Shown here: positions 35,323 through 46,500 of the stretch, one piece after another | Position numbering within the stretch: the stretch's first letter is position 1 | Layout: each line of letters begins with the position of its first letter | DNA from: Cytospora piceicola | Lineage: Eukaryota > Ascomycota > Sordariomycetes > Diaporthales > Cytosporaceae | Direction: 5' to 3' | Length of the DNA: 64,000 nucleotides | NCBI GenBank assembly: GCA_023375675.1 | Contig: JALQBC010000006.1 | Coordinates: forward strand, 1 to 64,000 | Position numbers and translations under genes: made by a program | The notes under the pieces: model-generated | What the model was told of the DNA's origin: nothing | Databases searched by the model: none | The model's input: the letters and a program-made list of their open reading frames with translations, nothing else

Positions 35323-36793
35323 TCCGGCCTTTGCGGAGGAAAACAAGCAGTTGTTTTTGCTGTCCGTTTTTGCAGGTGCTGCAATTCAACTCATAGAGTG
35401 GCAAGTCCTGAAGTACCTATCAAGAGGGTTCTGGTAGGAGTCGGTACTTTCACACGAACGATGGCTTTGGACCGAGATGAACCGATGGCTGACTTGACTT
35501 GACTTGACTTGACCTGACCTCGGCTTTAGTTGAATCTGATTTGCCTTGGAGTTGAGTGGCTGACTGATACGAAAATGGTGATAATGATAATAACAAGAAA
35601 AATAATAATAATCTTAAAATCCTCAATATTGATTGATGTAGATGATGATGATGAGAATGATGGAGAACGCGTCTGTGCCCGGAACAAACCGCAAGGATAA
35701 GACAGGCCTTCTGGGGGGAGATAAGTAGTAGTCTAGCAGTCTAGGTAGGTAGGGAGTAGCAATAGGGAGTAGCAGTAGGGAGTAGCAGTGGCAGTAGCAT
35801 TAGTAGTAGTAGCTGTAGACTGGCCTGGGCTTCAATAAATTGACAGACACCCAGAGACAGGACAAATAAACGAACGGATGGCGACAGCAGTTTGATGAGA
35901 TTGCCACGCATGCCCGAGCTGATTCGAGGGTGAGGGCATGTAACGGGATGGGGACTGCTACCTAGCATTTGCGTTGTTTGCTGCATACTAATGGCATGTT
36001 TGCATGGCTTTCTTCAACATCACGCCGAAAGTGCGATCGATGCGATGCGATGCAGTCTTGACATGCAATGCAATGCCATGCAACACACCCAACCATCCTC
36101 CCCCTCCCCTCCCCGCCAACACCTGTCTTTTTTTCTCTTTTTTTTTTTTTTATTGGTGCTGGCGCTGCTTGCCCGCTGTAAGCAAGCAGGCTTGCAAGCT
36201 TGGTCAATCAATTAGAAATTAACAGCGCTTGACAGGGGAAACCGCGGTTCAGAGGGCTTCTCTAGCTTCTTCTAGCCTCTAATCGGACCCCGTCCAGTAT
36301 CCCGTACCCGTTCTGCCCCCGTTTGGGATCCAAGCGTCACCGTACTTGTCCTGCTTGTGTAATTGAGGGAAACACCGCCAACCTGAGTGGCTCCTTGCGT
36401 TGACCCAAATTTCCACTTCTTTCCTACATACTTGCAGCAGTACTTGGCCTACTTAGCACAGTACATCGCCATATCGAGAAACTTTAGATCGAGATCGCCC
36501 GCCTCGAACCTTACCTACCTAGGTAACTTGAGACAACAACGTGGTTCGTTCTACAGATATGTCCTATTCGTCTCTATCTCGATACTGCTTCTACCATCGT
36601 TGTTCTGTTATGCCGACGACATGCGCACATGCACCTGTACACACTCCAGATCCTCCGGCATCTGACCAGACCTGACGCTCAAGGTCGAGACCCGAGGTCT
36701 GTCATCCCTTACACACACCAAAACATCAAGTAAGGTTTGTAAACTCCTACCTACAGACAGCGCCATGATACCAAACTCATGAATCCTGGTGGC
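35323..36793. promoter_or_regulatory. SSK1 upstream region
   Basis: About 1.5 kb between SSK1 and the 3' end of the P-loop gene. It contains direct simple repeats: GACTT units at 35491-35520, GTAGGGAGTAGCA units at 35750-35800, and a T/C tract at 36127-36152. A TACCTAGGTA-type site lies at 36514-36526. No gene seen. Confidence 0.4.
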
Positions 36794-38804
36794 TCATCCA
36801 GCCATAACACTCCTTCCTCCATCCTCCGTAACCCGGTTACGGACCCTCACCTTAAGCACACCATTGCTCAGTTTCTTCGCCCGGCCGGAGGTCCCGCTGA
36901 CATCCAGGATGGCATTCGGCGCAAACAGCAGCGCCTCTCCAACACGCAACTCCACGATCTGTGCGAACAGGCCCATGGCAACCTGGCCGCTGTTGGCGGC
37001 CCCGAGGCTGAGCGGCCTGACACCCTCGACCAAGCCGCCCACCCCGCTGTCCGTGTCGTCTCCGGGGTCGGACGCGCTGCTGCCGAGGCCGCCGGTGGCC
37101 TGCTCCAGGAACTTGGCAGACCCCGACACGCCGGCGAGGTGTCGCTGCAACGCACGCAGCCATTCCGGCGACGTGAAGCGATGGACGATGGTCACCGAGC
37201 AAAGGTCCAACAGCTTGGGCGACACGGTCGGCTCCTGGGTGGAAATGACCACCCGGGCGCCCAGGTGGCGTTGCAACCTGATTGTGCTCAGGAGCTGCTC
37301 GGTGAGGGCGGAAGCCTCGCCGCTCTCGTTCATGTACTTGTGAGCCTCGTCGAGTGCGATCACCCTGCCCGCCTTGTTGGGGTCCTGTTCAAGGAAGAGG
37401 GAGAGGCAGATGTTGAAGAGCTGACAAGCCCCTTCCGGATCCATGGTGGGGCACGAAAGGTCGACGATGGTCAGCTGGCCGGGGCGAGGGTCCCAGTCGT
37501 TACCCCGTGGCTGGGCGGTATGGTATTTCTTACTACTCGGCCGCTGTGCGCGGGCCATGAACGACTCAAGGTTTTCCAGCCGCTGCTCAAGTGGCACCCG
37601 CTGCTGGTCAGTCAGGTCCTCCTTGTCCAGCATGTTGCGAAAGTCTGTATAGCTGAAGCCTCCACCGGTGCTGTGCTGCTCCGAGTAGCGAAGCTGTTTG
37701 AGAATACGCTTCGCCACATGCATATACAAGGGTGTATTTCCGCCACTCTTGACTGACATCAGATCCATCATCCTCTTGGTGTTCAGATCCTTTTCGTTAA
37801 TCCGCAATTCCTCCACGGTAACTCTTGGAAACCGAGAATATGTTTGTCTGATGGTCTTGACATTGGTTGGTGCGCATAGGACCCGCACCTTGACCAGCGG
37901 GTTGGTCGACAAGAAGGCAGCCTCGCACGGGCTACCCGAGTCGTCGGAGATGAAAGTGTCTGTCCAACTTGCTGATTAGCCAATACTGACACCGGCTGGT
38001 CTCGTTCACAAAGGTTTTTTTTATAAGTTTAGGAGCATCAAGTCCGCTCAACCAGCATGTCTTGCGGCCCCAGAAACGGAGGTAAAAAAATACAGGGCCC
38101 AGAGACTACTAACCATAATGGAAGACGATTCCTGTCAGGGGGCGCGGTAGCTCGTTAGCTTGAGATGGAAAGAGGCAGTTTTCGAGGAGGCATGACAAGG
38201 TGTGACTCTTTCCAGAACCCTGGCTACCGCAGATGAATATGCTCGAAGGTGCTGCGATATTAAAGTGCAACATCTCTTCAGTATCGGCATGGCCCTCAAC
38301 GCCAGCGAGGAGGCCATACTGCGAAAAGACTTGACCCTTGGAAGAGGTAGCCTTGGCTTCCGTATTGACACGAGCGGCCTCGGTGAACATCGGCGCAGAC
38401 TTGATCTCATGGAAGCCATCGTGCTCCTGATCAGAACGCTCGAGGAGAAGGCGGCGGCGGTCCATGTTCTGCTTTTCCATCAAGCCTGCTAAGGAGAAGG
38501 TAGGGGCTAGCAAGTCTCTTGGCTTTGCAGTTTTCTCTTCCGAAGGAGCGGATGAGGTAGGTCCCGTTTGTGATTTGCCGTCCCTGTCTTTCTGAGGACG
38601 GATGGGTAGGGGGCAAGTCTGCTTGCTGTCCACAGACGGAGTCGAGAGGCCAAAGTCGAACTTGATGGGGGTTTCACGCCAGTCCTTATTCCAATCAATC
38701 TTGGTAGGAGATGGGCCAGAGGAGATCTGCGGAGCGAATGTCGATAGTATGACTGGACTTGCCTTACTCGCTGGCCCTGGGGAATCCGGACTTATAGACG
38801 CCAT
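36794..38804 (-). CDS. P-loop ATPase of HerA/FtsK type, uncharacterised in fungi
   Basis: Two exons: 38804 down to 38114 and 37959 down to 36794; 154-bp intron (GTTAGT donor, ACAG acceptor), 618 residues. The ATG at 38804 (MASISPDSPG) has good context; the upstream frame lacks an ATG. After about 180 disordered residues, SIFICGSQGSGKSHTL (about 190-205) is a Walker A loop. Walker B is in GRVIALDEAHKYM (about 428-440), followed by RLQRHLGARVVISTQEPTVSP, where the Gln matches the sensor position of HerA/FtsK-clade ATPases. The last 170 residues include TIVHRFTSPEWLRALQRHLAG and a beta-rich tail. Such ATPases move or remodel nucleic acid or protein; no specific role can be assigned. In many genomes such genes are simply labelled P-loop NTPase. 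Confidence 0.85.
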
Positions 38805-40460
38805 GGTTGCGGCCTGAACCAAGTCAAATATGTGTAGCAAGGAGGCGGAAAGATACAAGGAGCGGATTGGTGAGAGGAGGGCTAAATGCCACTTGATGCA
38901 AGGCTCCCACCTGGCAGCAGTGTAGAGAAAGAGATGGAAGCTCGGCGATGATGCTTTTTTCGCGATCTCCCTGCAGTAGGCCTCGTGCGGGATAGTCACG
39001 TTGGATGGTGATCAATGAGCTGAAAGGCAGAATAGTCAAACCCTGGAACCAGAGTGTAGCTTCTCTGCGATAATGCGGCAAAGGACAAAGGTAACGAGGC
39101 AAACGAGGCAAACGGCCGACCCACAATTCACGTAGAGTTGCAGTGAGCGCAAAGCTGCCAACGCTCGAGGCCTGCCAACGCTCGAGGCCTGCCGTACAGG
39201 CCGGGCTACCCAATGGGAGTTGGGGAGAGCTAATCTCGACGTCGAGTTACGAAGCACGAGGCACCAGGCCGGGCAGACTACAGTACAAAGACGTGTATTG
39301 TGTGCCGAAGGCTAAGCCGATGGATGCTGTCTTCTCAAGCTCGAGTGACCACCTGGGCACACAGGGCAGGCAGCTCTCAAGATCCAAAAGTCAACAGTCA
39401 GTTTTGCCTGGAGACTGCTCTGCCGCCTGTCTGCATCGGTTGATTGCAGGCTGGTCAGCTTTTGACTTTGCGGTGGTTCTTGTCGCGAGGACGAGAACGC
39501 TCATCTGCGTGTTGTTTGCTTGGGGATACGAGAAATCGCGGCTGGTTGCCATCATCGGTGTCAAAAAAGGAAGCATTTGAATTCAATGCAGTCAATGTGG
39601 ACCCTTCTTCTGTGTATGCCGCAAATCCCTTCTGCCGAACTGCCGAAATGGAGCATTCACTCCGGCTGAACTTTGCTGCGTTTCTTGGTTCAGTTGCTTC
39701 TTCTGTTTTTCAGAGACATGTGCGCTGTGTGTTGTGTGTGTGTCTTGACCGGTCTTGACGATGCTCTGAATAAGGCACAGCCTCGGGTGCTTACAGAGAC
39801 TACCTACTTAGTAGGTATTCTTATCTCCGTGTCCTAAGACACTGCGCATCCTTCAGCCTGTAAAATACGAAACCATCCGTATCGGGCAGTCCTTGGTCTA
39901 CTAAACGCCTCGTTCGCACCACTGGGACGGCCCGCTAGCACCAGGCTTAAGCAACCTTGAAGGGCCTAGCGAGCCAGACTGGCGGGTTACAAACAGAATG
40001 CATAATTGTGAAATATACGTAAACTACATCGCTCCTGGTAAGGGACTTGCGAGGCATGACCTCCCCTCGTCACTACCACATCGCCGGCTATGTGTAAGCG
40101 ACTGAAGAACTTCCAGGCACTATCAAACTCCAGCTAAAGACTTTTCGAGCCTATCGTTGCAAAACGCATCTGATGAGAAGAACACCTCAACTCAGCATCC
40201 GCAACCCTGCGTTGAAGACCTCGGGAAAGCACCAGAAAGTTTAACTCCGCCACTATCGCAGGCCTCAAAGGGACGGACCGACCTCACTTCATCCATCACC
40301 AACCAACAACATCGCCGTGGGCAAAAAGACACGGACGACCCGCACTTTATCCATTTAATCCGCGCCCGCAATCTTTTAGGGGCGATATTCTTGCTCTATC
40401 TAGGCAGGCCTCTTCGGCACAACGATCCGTGTCTTCCGGGTTTTCCTTAAGCCACGAGCC
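38805..40460. promoter_or_regulatory. Divergent promoter region of the P-loop and CCDC97 genes
   Basis: About 1.65 kb. It contains a perfect 17-bp tandem duplication (CTGCCAACGCTCGAGGC, starting at 39155 and 39172) and an inverted pair TACCTA...TAGGTA at about 39803-39818. No gene seen. Confidence 0.45.
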
Positions 40461-41375
40461 ATGCCTTCCAACATCATGGAGGCGGCGTCAGCCCAGACCT
40501 CGCTCCCAGCCAGCCCAGACGCATTCTCCAGGCCACGCCCGTGGCTACAGAGGTCTCCCGAACAGGCTGCCAAGATAAGGGTTCAGAACAGGCGGCGGGA
40601 GTACCTGCAGAAGAACCCCAGCTACTTTGGATCGGTCGAGCATGAGTTCGCAGGTAAGGCAGACCGGACCGATGAGTGAGGGGCAGGAAGGATCTTGTTC
40701 GGACCAGGGTTTCTCCCGAGTCTTGCCGACAAAAGGCCCGGGGTAGCACGAACCAGTCACTGACGCGGAGACTCAGACCCCGACCTCTACGACACGGTCG
40801 TCCGGCGCTTCCAGACCCCCGCGGAGCGCGAGGCCGAGGGCCGTTCCAGGGGCTGGGGCAAGGTGCTGGAGTCGTCCCTGATGCGCGGCGAGGCGCGCCT
40901 GGAGAGGGTCGCCTCGTCGCTCACCGGCGACGCACCGCCACGGACCTCTTCTGCCTCGCAAGCACGCAGGAAGAAGTCCTTGTCAGAGATGTCGAGCGAG
41001 GACATTGCCGCCGCCGCCGCCGCCGCCGCCAGCAGCAACGTCACCGCCGACGGGGGGCTGGTGGGTTCTAAGCCGGAGACCAAGGAGGAAGGGCAGGCGG
41101 CGTGGGAGGAGTTCCTGCGTGAGAGGTTTGTGATGGGGGGTGACGAGGATTTCGACTATGCCAAGGTGGACGGGGATGAGGAGTTGGACGTGATGGAGCA
41201 TCGGGATCGTGAGGAGGAGTGGTTTGACGAGGAAGACCCAGAGTGGGCTGACGACAGTGAGGATGACGAGGACGAGGAAGACGTGATGAGTGACCACCGG
41301 GAAGGTGGTGCAGAAAAGAGGAGAAGCAAGAGGGAGAAGATACTGACGGGCCAGACGGGAGTGCAGGACTACTGA
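40461..41375 (+). CDS. CCDC97/DUF2052 family protein
   Basis: Two exons, 40461-40653 and 40777-41375, with a 123-bp intron (CAG/GTAAGG donor, ACTCAG acceptor), 263 residues. The junction joins SVEHEFA to DPDLYDTVVRRFQTPAERE in frame. The N-terminal half has a basic segment (KIRVQNRRREYLQKNPSYF). The family hallmark follows: AWEEFLRERFVMGGDEDFDYAKVDGDEE, then EEWFDEEDPEW and a long acidic run. A nine-Ala tract (about 40999-41028) is encoded by a GCC repeat. In animals CCDC97 associates with the U2 snRNP SF3B complex; a splicing-related role here is inferred from family only. It converges on the GH43 gene with 161 bp between stop codons. Confidence 0.88.
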
Positions 41376-41536
41376 TGAGCCAGATCAGATGATATACTGG
41401 CAATCTTTTTGGACCTACGATCCTATCAACCAGACTGAATGATACCCTTGCAAACAAAATCACGGTCATACATATATACCCCTTTCCAATGCCATCGCCA
41501 TCCATTCATCCTCTATGCCCCCATCTCATTCTCATC

Positions 41537-42735
41537 CTACAACGAGGACGGCTTCTCCCCAACAATCTTATCCCCATCATACCATATCTCCCTCACCTTC
41601 ACACTCCTAAGATGACTCACCCCACCGCTCATCTCACAATCATGCTACGAGGACGAGAGTCAGTATTTATCTGCCCGAGAAAGAAAGGGGAGTCGAGACA
41701 TGATCCAAGAGTGCAGCCTCTGTTGCCCCCAGATCAAACACCCCCTCCAGGACTCGAGAGACATCCAAATGGGGAAGTTGTTTGCGCTCCGTCGGTACTC
41801 ACATAGAACAACCACCACCGATCACTCCCCACCGGGAACTCCACGACAGAGTGGTGCGTCGTCCAGCCCAGCACCGGCTCCAACAGCCTCCCGCCATACG
41901 CGAACGGGCCCTCCGGGGCGTCCCCCACCGCCCAGCACAGGTAGTGCGTGTCGCCCGTGGAGTACGAGAGGTAATACCGGCCCCCGCGCTTGTGACACCA
42001 CGCCGCCTCGAAGAAGCGCCTGTCGTGGTCATCCGCCGCGACGCGCGCCCCCGTCCCCGCGTCCACGATGGCGACCTCGCGCGCCTCCCCCGCCAGGCCC
42101 CTCATGTCCGCGCTCAGCCTCGCCACCCGCGGCCCCAGGGCGCGGACCCCCTCGCCCGACGGCTCCCTGGGCCCGGCCCAGCCGGCGTCGAAGGCGCCGC
42201 CCCCGCCCTGGTAGCACTGCAGCTGGCCGCCCCACAGGCCCCCGAAGTAGAGGTACGCCTGCCCGTCGTCGTCGACCAGCACCGCCGGGTCGACCGAGTA
42301 GGTCCCCGGGATGTACCCCTCGTCGGCCTCGAACGGGCCCTCGGGCCTGTCGGCCGCCGCCACCCCGATCCGGAAGACGCCGTGCCCGTCCCTGGCGGGG
42401 AAGAACAGGTAGTACCGGCCGTCTCGGGGGTTGTGCGCCGCGTCGGGCGCCCAGAGCTGCCTGCTGGCCCAGGGCACGTCGGCCAGCGCAAGGGCGACGC
42501 CGTGGTCGACCACCCTGGGCGCGCTGTCGGGGCTCGGCTTGGTGGCGTTCAGGTCCGTGGTCGGGTCGAGGGAGTCGAGGGAGAAGACGTGGTAGTCTTC
42601 CATGTCGTACTGGTCTCCATTGTCGTTGGGCTCGATGCCTGTGTCCCGATCGTGAGACGGGTATATGTAGATCTTTCCGTTGAAGACGTGTGCTGAGGGA
42701 TCTGCTGTGTAGAGGTGGGTGATTAGGGGAGGCAT
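41537..42735 (-). CDS. Glycoside hydrolase family 43 (arabinosidase/xylosidase type), intracellular
   Basis: Two exons: 42735 down to 41803 and 41644 down to 41537; 158-bp intron (GTGAGT donor, CGTAG acceptor), 346 residues. The start is the ATG at 42735 (MPPLITHLYTADPSAH). The three catalytic acids of the five-bladed propeller are visible: Asp12 (general base, ADPSAHVF), Asp149 (pKa modulator, YSVDPAVLVDDDGQAYLYF) and Glu243 (general acid, FFEAAWCHKRGGRYYLSYS). The second exon restores the expected end, from the WWLFY strand into HDCEMSGGVSHLRSVKVREIWYD. No signal peptide is present, so it probably acts on oligosaccharides inside the cell. Substrate (arabinan- or xylan-derived) cannot be told from sequence. 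Codon use is very GC-rich in exon 1. Confidence 0.93.
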
Positions 42736-43541
42736 CGTGAGTGGGAATCGCAAGAGGGTTAGTTACGATGTTCTGTCAAGCGAGATGGATAGTGAGGTTC
42801 AACATGGAGCCCCGCAAGCTGTTTTGATGCCGCAGGTATTGACCTACTCAAGTAATCAGACATAGAGATAGAGGGGAATAGGAGGAGTGGTATTCCTTCC
42901 TGATGGGGGTTTCGGGGAAATCCCTATTTATCCCTTTTCAACCGGCATGTGTAGGTGTGACATCCAGCTTCTTCTCCAAGAGAGTCTCGCCAGCAATGCG
43001 CGGGGCTTGCATGAGCCGGGACAGACTCTGCGACTGCATCCGACATCTTGTACTGAAGGATGGACATCAAACACATCCGGCTGTGCGGATCAATGAGCAC
43101 TCACTGAAACAAGTCAAACTTCAGGCGCGATATAACTTGAGAGCTGCTGTAAAGACACGCATTATTTTTATTCATTGCTACATCGAGATAGCAAAGTTTC
43201 CCATTCTGTCCAAAAGATAAGTAAACTTAACAGAATGAGAAGAACAGCAGGGGGTATGAACAGTATTTCGCAGATGAGCATGGCCTTATGAACATTATAT
43301 GCCAACGATGCCCAGTTTCCATCTTTATATCCAGAAGAAAAGAACCAACCCCTAGTCTAGGTAAATAAATGTCTGATGAGTAATGAGGATAGAACCAATT
43401 TCCGAACACAAGTGAAGGTAAATGGCAATATGAGTAAATTATGAAGAATCAAAACAATGACACCGATGAAGGCACGTCAACGCTCTTGATTCGTCGGAGA
43501 AGAAGATAAAATCCCACGCATCACATCACATCATTTCAGTT
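42736..43541. other. Intergenic region, no gene seen
   Basis: About 800 bp upstream of GH43 and downstream of the Gln-rich gene, moderately AT-rich toward the right. No features beyond short frames. Confidence 0.4.
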
Positions 43542-46500
43542 TCAGATGTCGTCCTCAACCCACCCGTCGCCATACGGGTTCCACTCCTGGCCCGGATAGC
43601 TCGTGGCGCTCATCATGGGCGCATCGTCGTCCTTCTTCTTCTTCGGCTCCAGCATCTGCTGCGTCTCCGTCGGGAAGATGGCGATCTTCTCCTCCATGTC
43701 CCGGAGCAGCTGCTTGCGCTTGTGCTCCTCGAAGATCTCCGCCGACGACTGCACCGGCTTGCCGTTGACCAGCGCCTTGCCGTCCTCGCCCGTCTCGCTT
43801 TCCTTGTGCTTCTTCCCCAGCTCGGACTCCGTCGGCGAGGGGGGTTCTTCTTCTGAAGGCGAAGGCGACTTGGATGTGACTACTGGGGCAGCAGTGGACA
43901 AGGTAGACGAAGGAGGAGCTGAGTCTAGTGCAGGTATGGTCGACGGCGTGCCGGGCTCGCCGGTGACGGGAGGTGCATCGACGACAAAGCCCTGCTGTGA
44001 TGGAGGCTCAACCTTGAATGTGGGCTTGAATTCCGGGCTCCTGTTGTTTGGCAGAGGGCCAGAAAATTTGACCTCAGGCTCTCCCAAATGCTCCTGGGTG
44101 CTCGACCCTGGAACAATGCCACGTTCATCATTATGTTGCGTCTGTGGCTGTACCGGTGTGGCATGTACAGACTGTCTCGGCGTGGCACCGTATATATCGT
44201 CTTTCTCAGTCGACGTTGAGGTGACAGGCGTCTCCATCCTTTGGCCTTCGTCCCTGAGAGTAACGGGTGGTCTCTCATATGTCGGCTCGGGGTTAGCAAC
44301 GCCTCTTGCAAGTATGCCATTCGATTGTTGTACTTGGCCGACGGTGTGATCGCTGTGTGCACCCGTCGATCCTTGACTCGTGGCAGGTCCAGATGTCAAA
44401 GACGAGACCTCACTGGCCCCACTGAGCTGTCTTTGGGGCACGAGACTGTTGGCATGGTCCTGAGGAGGCTGGAGTTGGTCGTGTCCAGCCGTAGGCCTGA
44501 CCACAGCGAAGGCGCTCCGCGGTACAGCCTGACTGGGTGCTTGCGCCGACTCTGGCTTCGTAGACTCCAGAGTATAAGATTGAGTTGGACCGTCATTGCT
44601 AGTCCGGACAGGTGCGGGAGCCGATTCAGGCATAACCGCAAACTGCTGTTGTGCTTGAGGAGCAATGGGTTGCCCATTATGCTGAATGGCCTGCATATGG
44701 TCAGAAGATCCGGATGGACCCTGTTGAGGAGGCACAAAACCAGCAGAATGTGGCGGACTGATGGCATGCTGGGGAGTAACCATTTGAGCATGACCATTTG
44801 TGGGGGCCAAGACTTGAGCATGCATAGGCGGCTGCTGCATCGACACCTGTGGCGGGAGTGCCTGTCCTTGCATCATCGGAGGAGGCGTGGCCTGTTGTCC
44901 CTGTATGTATTGTTGAGGAGGGGGGTGTTGCGCCATCATCATGGGCGGAGGGGTTCCCTGGTACGGAGGGTATTGTGGCCATCCCTGTTGGACCATGTGA
45001 GGAGGAACACCCTGGGGACCCTGAGGACCCTGAGGCACTTGGCCTGGTAGCATACCAGGATACACCCATTGCTGCGTGTGACCTTGCCAGATCATACCAG
45101 GATACGGTTGGCCATAAGACGGTGCCCTCATCAACTCTGGTTTTCCATCTCCATAGACAGGTATGTATCCCTGGGGGATGGGCACGGGGGCGTATTGAGG
45201 CTCAGGAGCAATCTGCTGCTTCAAGTTCTGCGCTCTCACATTGGCAGGAGGAGCTGCCACCTGTGAGCGATTCTGACCCATGGATTGTTGTGCGAGCTGC
45301 TGTTGCTGTTGCTGTTGGTGGTGTTCGTGTTGGTGGTGCTGGTGCTGGTGGTACTGGTGCTGGTGCTGATGCTGGTGCTGTGGTGGCGGAACCCCTTGGC
45401 TTGGTGCTGAGCCACCAATTGATGGCCGTCCGATGGGCTGCTGAGCGGTCCGAACTTGGCTTGGTTGTGGTTGTTGTTGCTGCTGTTGCTGCTGCTGCTG
45501 CGTAGGGTGGCTGGTCTTCGAAGGTGACTGTCGTTCATTCTGATAGTTTGGATACGGCTGAGAAGTCGCCCTTTGTTGCTCAGGTCGAGGCTGTGGGGGC
45601 AAGGGTTGGATGGGGGCCGGACCTTGGGGCGGCTGATTTTGACTTGGAGTTTGACTTTGAGGCTGGGTCTGGATCTGGCTTTGAGGCTGCGGCTGAAGCA
45701 CTTCGTCCGGGGTCGACACTATCTTCTGCTCTCCCTCCCCTATTCCCATGATCTGTTGAGCCTTGGGAGGCATTTGCATCTGCGGAAGTCGATGGGGAGG
45801 CGGTTGTCCTTGTGCAACCTGACCAGGTTGCGGCTGCGGTTGCGGCTGCGGCTGCGCGCCAATAGGGGTCTGACCGGACTGTATGTTCCATTGGGGGCCG
45901 CCTGGTGGGGCCTTTCCAACTTCTGGCTGTGGCTGTGGCTTAGGCTTGTCTCTCTTGAAGGCCCCCAACATTCCTTTAACGCCCTTGCTTTCCTTTTCGG
46001 GCTTGGCCTTGTCACTCGATGGCTGCGGCTCGGACATCTGGTACACGAACGTTTTGCTCTTCCCGAGTAGCTTGGAGAAAGCGCCTTCCTTCTCAGGCCT
46101 TTGCTCCTGAGAAGCCGGCGTCATCATCATACTTTGCGGCGACTGAAGCGGCGGGGCCTGCTGCCCGGCTTGTCCAGCAGTGTTATGTCGCCCTATACTC
46201 CATGGAGATTGGGGTTGCTGTTGCGAGAAACTCTGGACGACAGCAGCGATTTGTGGACCGGAAGGTCTGTAGACCGATGCCTGCTGGGATATCGAGGGCG
46301 GTTGGCCAGCATTACCTGGGTTCTGCCACATTTGTGGCTGGGACAAGCCAAGTCCCTGGCCTTGATTTGGTGCCGGCGTATTCTTCGGGGGCACGCTGGG
46401 AGGTCCAGATTGTTGTTCGGGGTTTGGAGCAGGAGATGCTCTGGGAGTTGATTGCAGAGAGACGCTTTGCTGTTGTCCGCCTGGAGCAAGGCCTTGAGAC

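Noticed and set aside
38805..38999. N-terminal extension of the P-loop ATPase
   Set aside because: The upstream frame begins at a GTG, not an ATG; the ATG at 38804 has good context.
40777..41083. Minus-strand and other-frame proteins over CCDC97
   Set aside because: Overlap the recognised DUF2052 frame and show only low-complexity shadow sequence.
42736..42753. Earlier start for GH43 (LRFPLT...)
   Set aside because: It would begin at TTG. The ATG at 42735 gives the usual N-terminus of this GH43 type.
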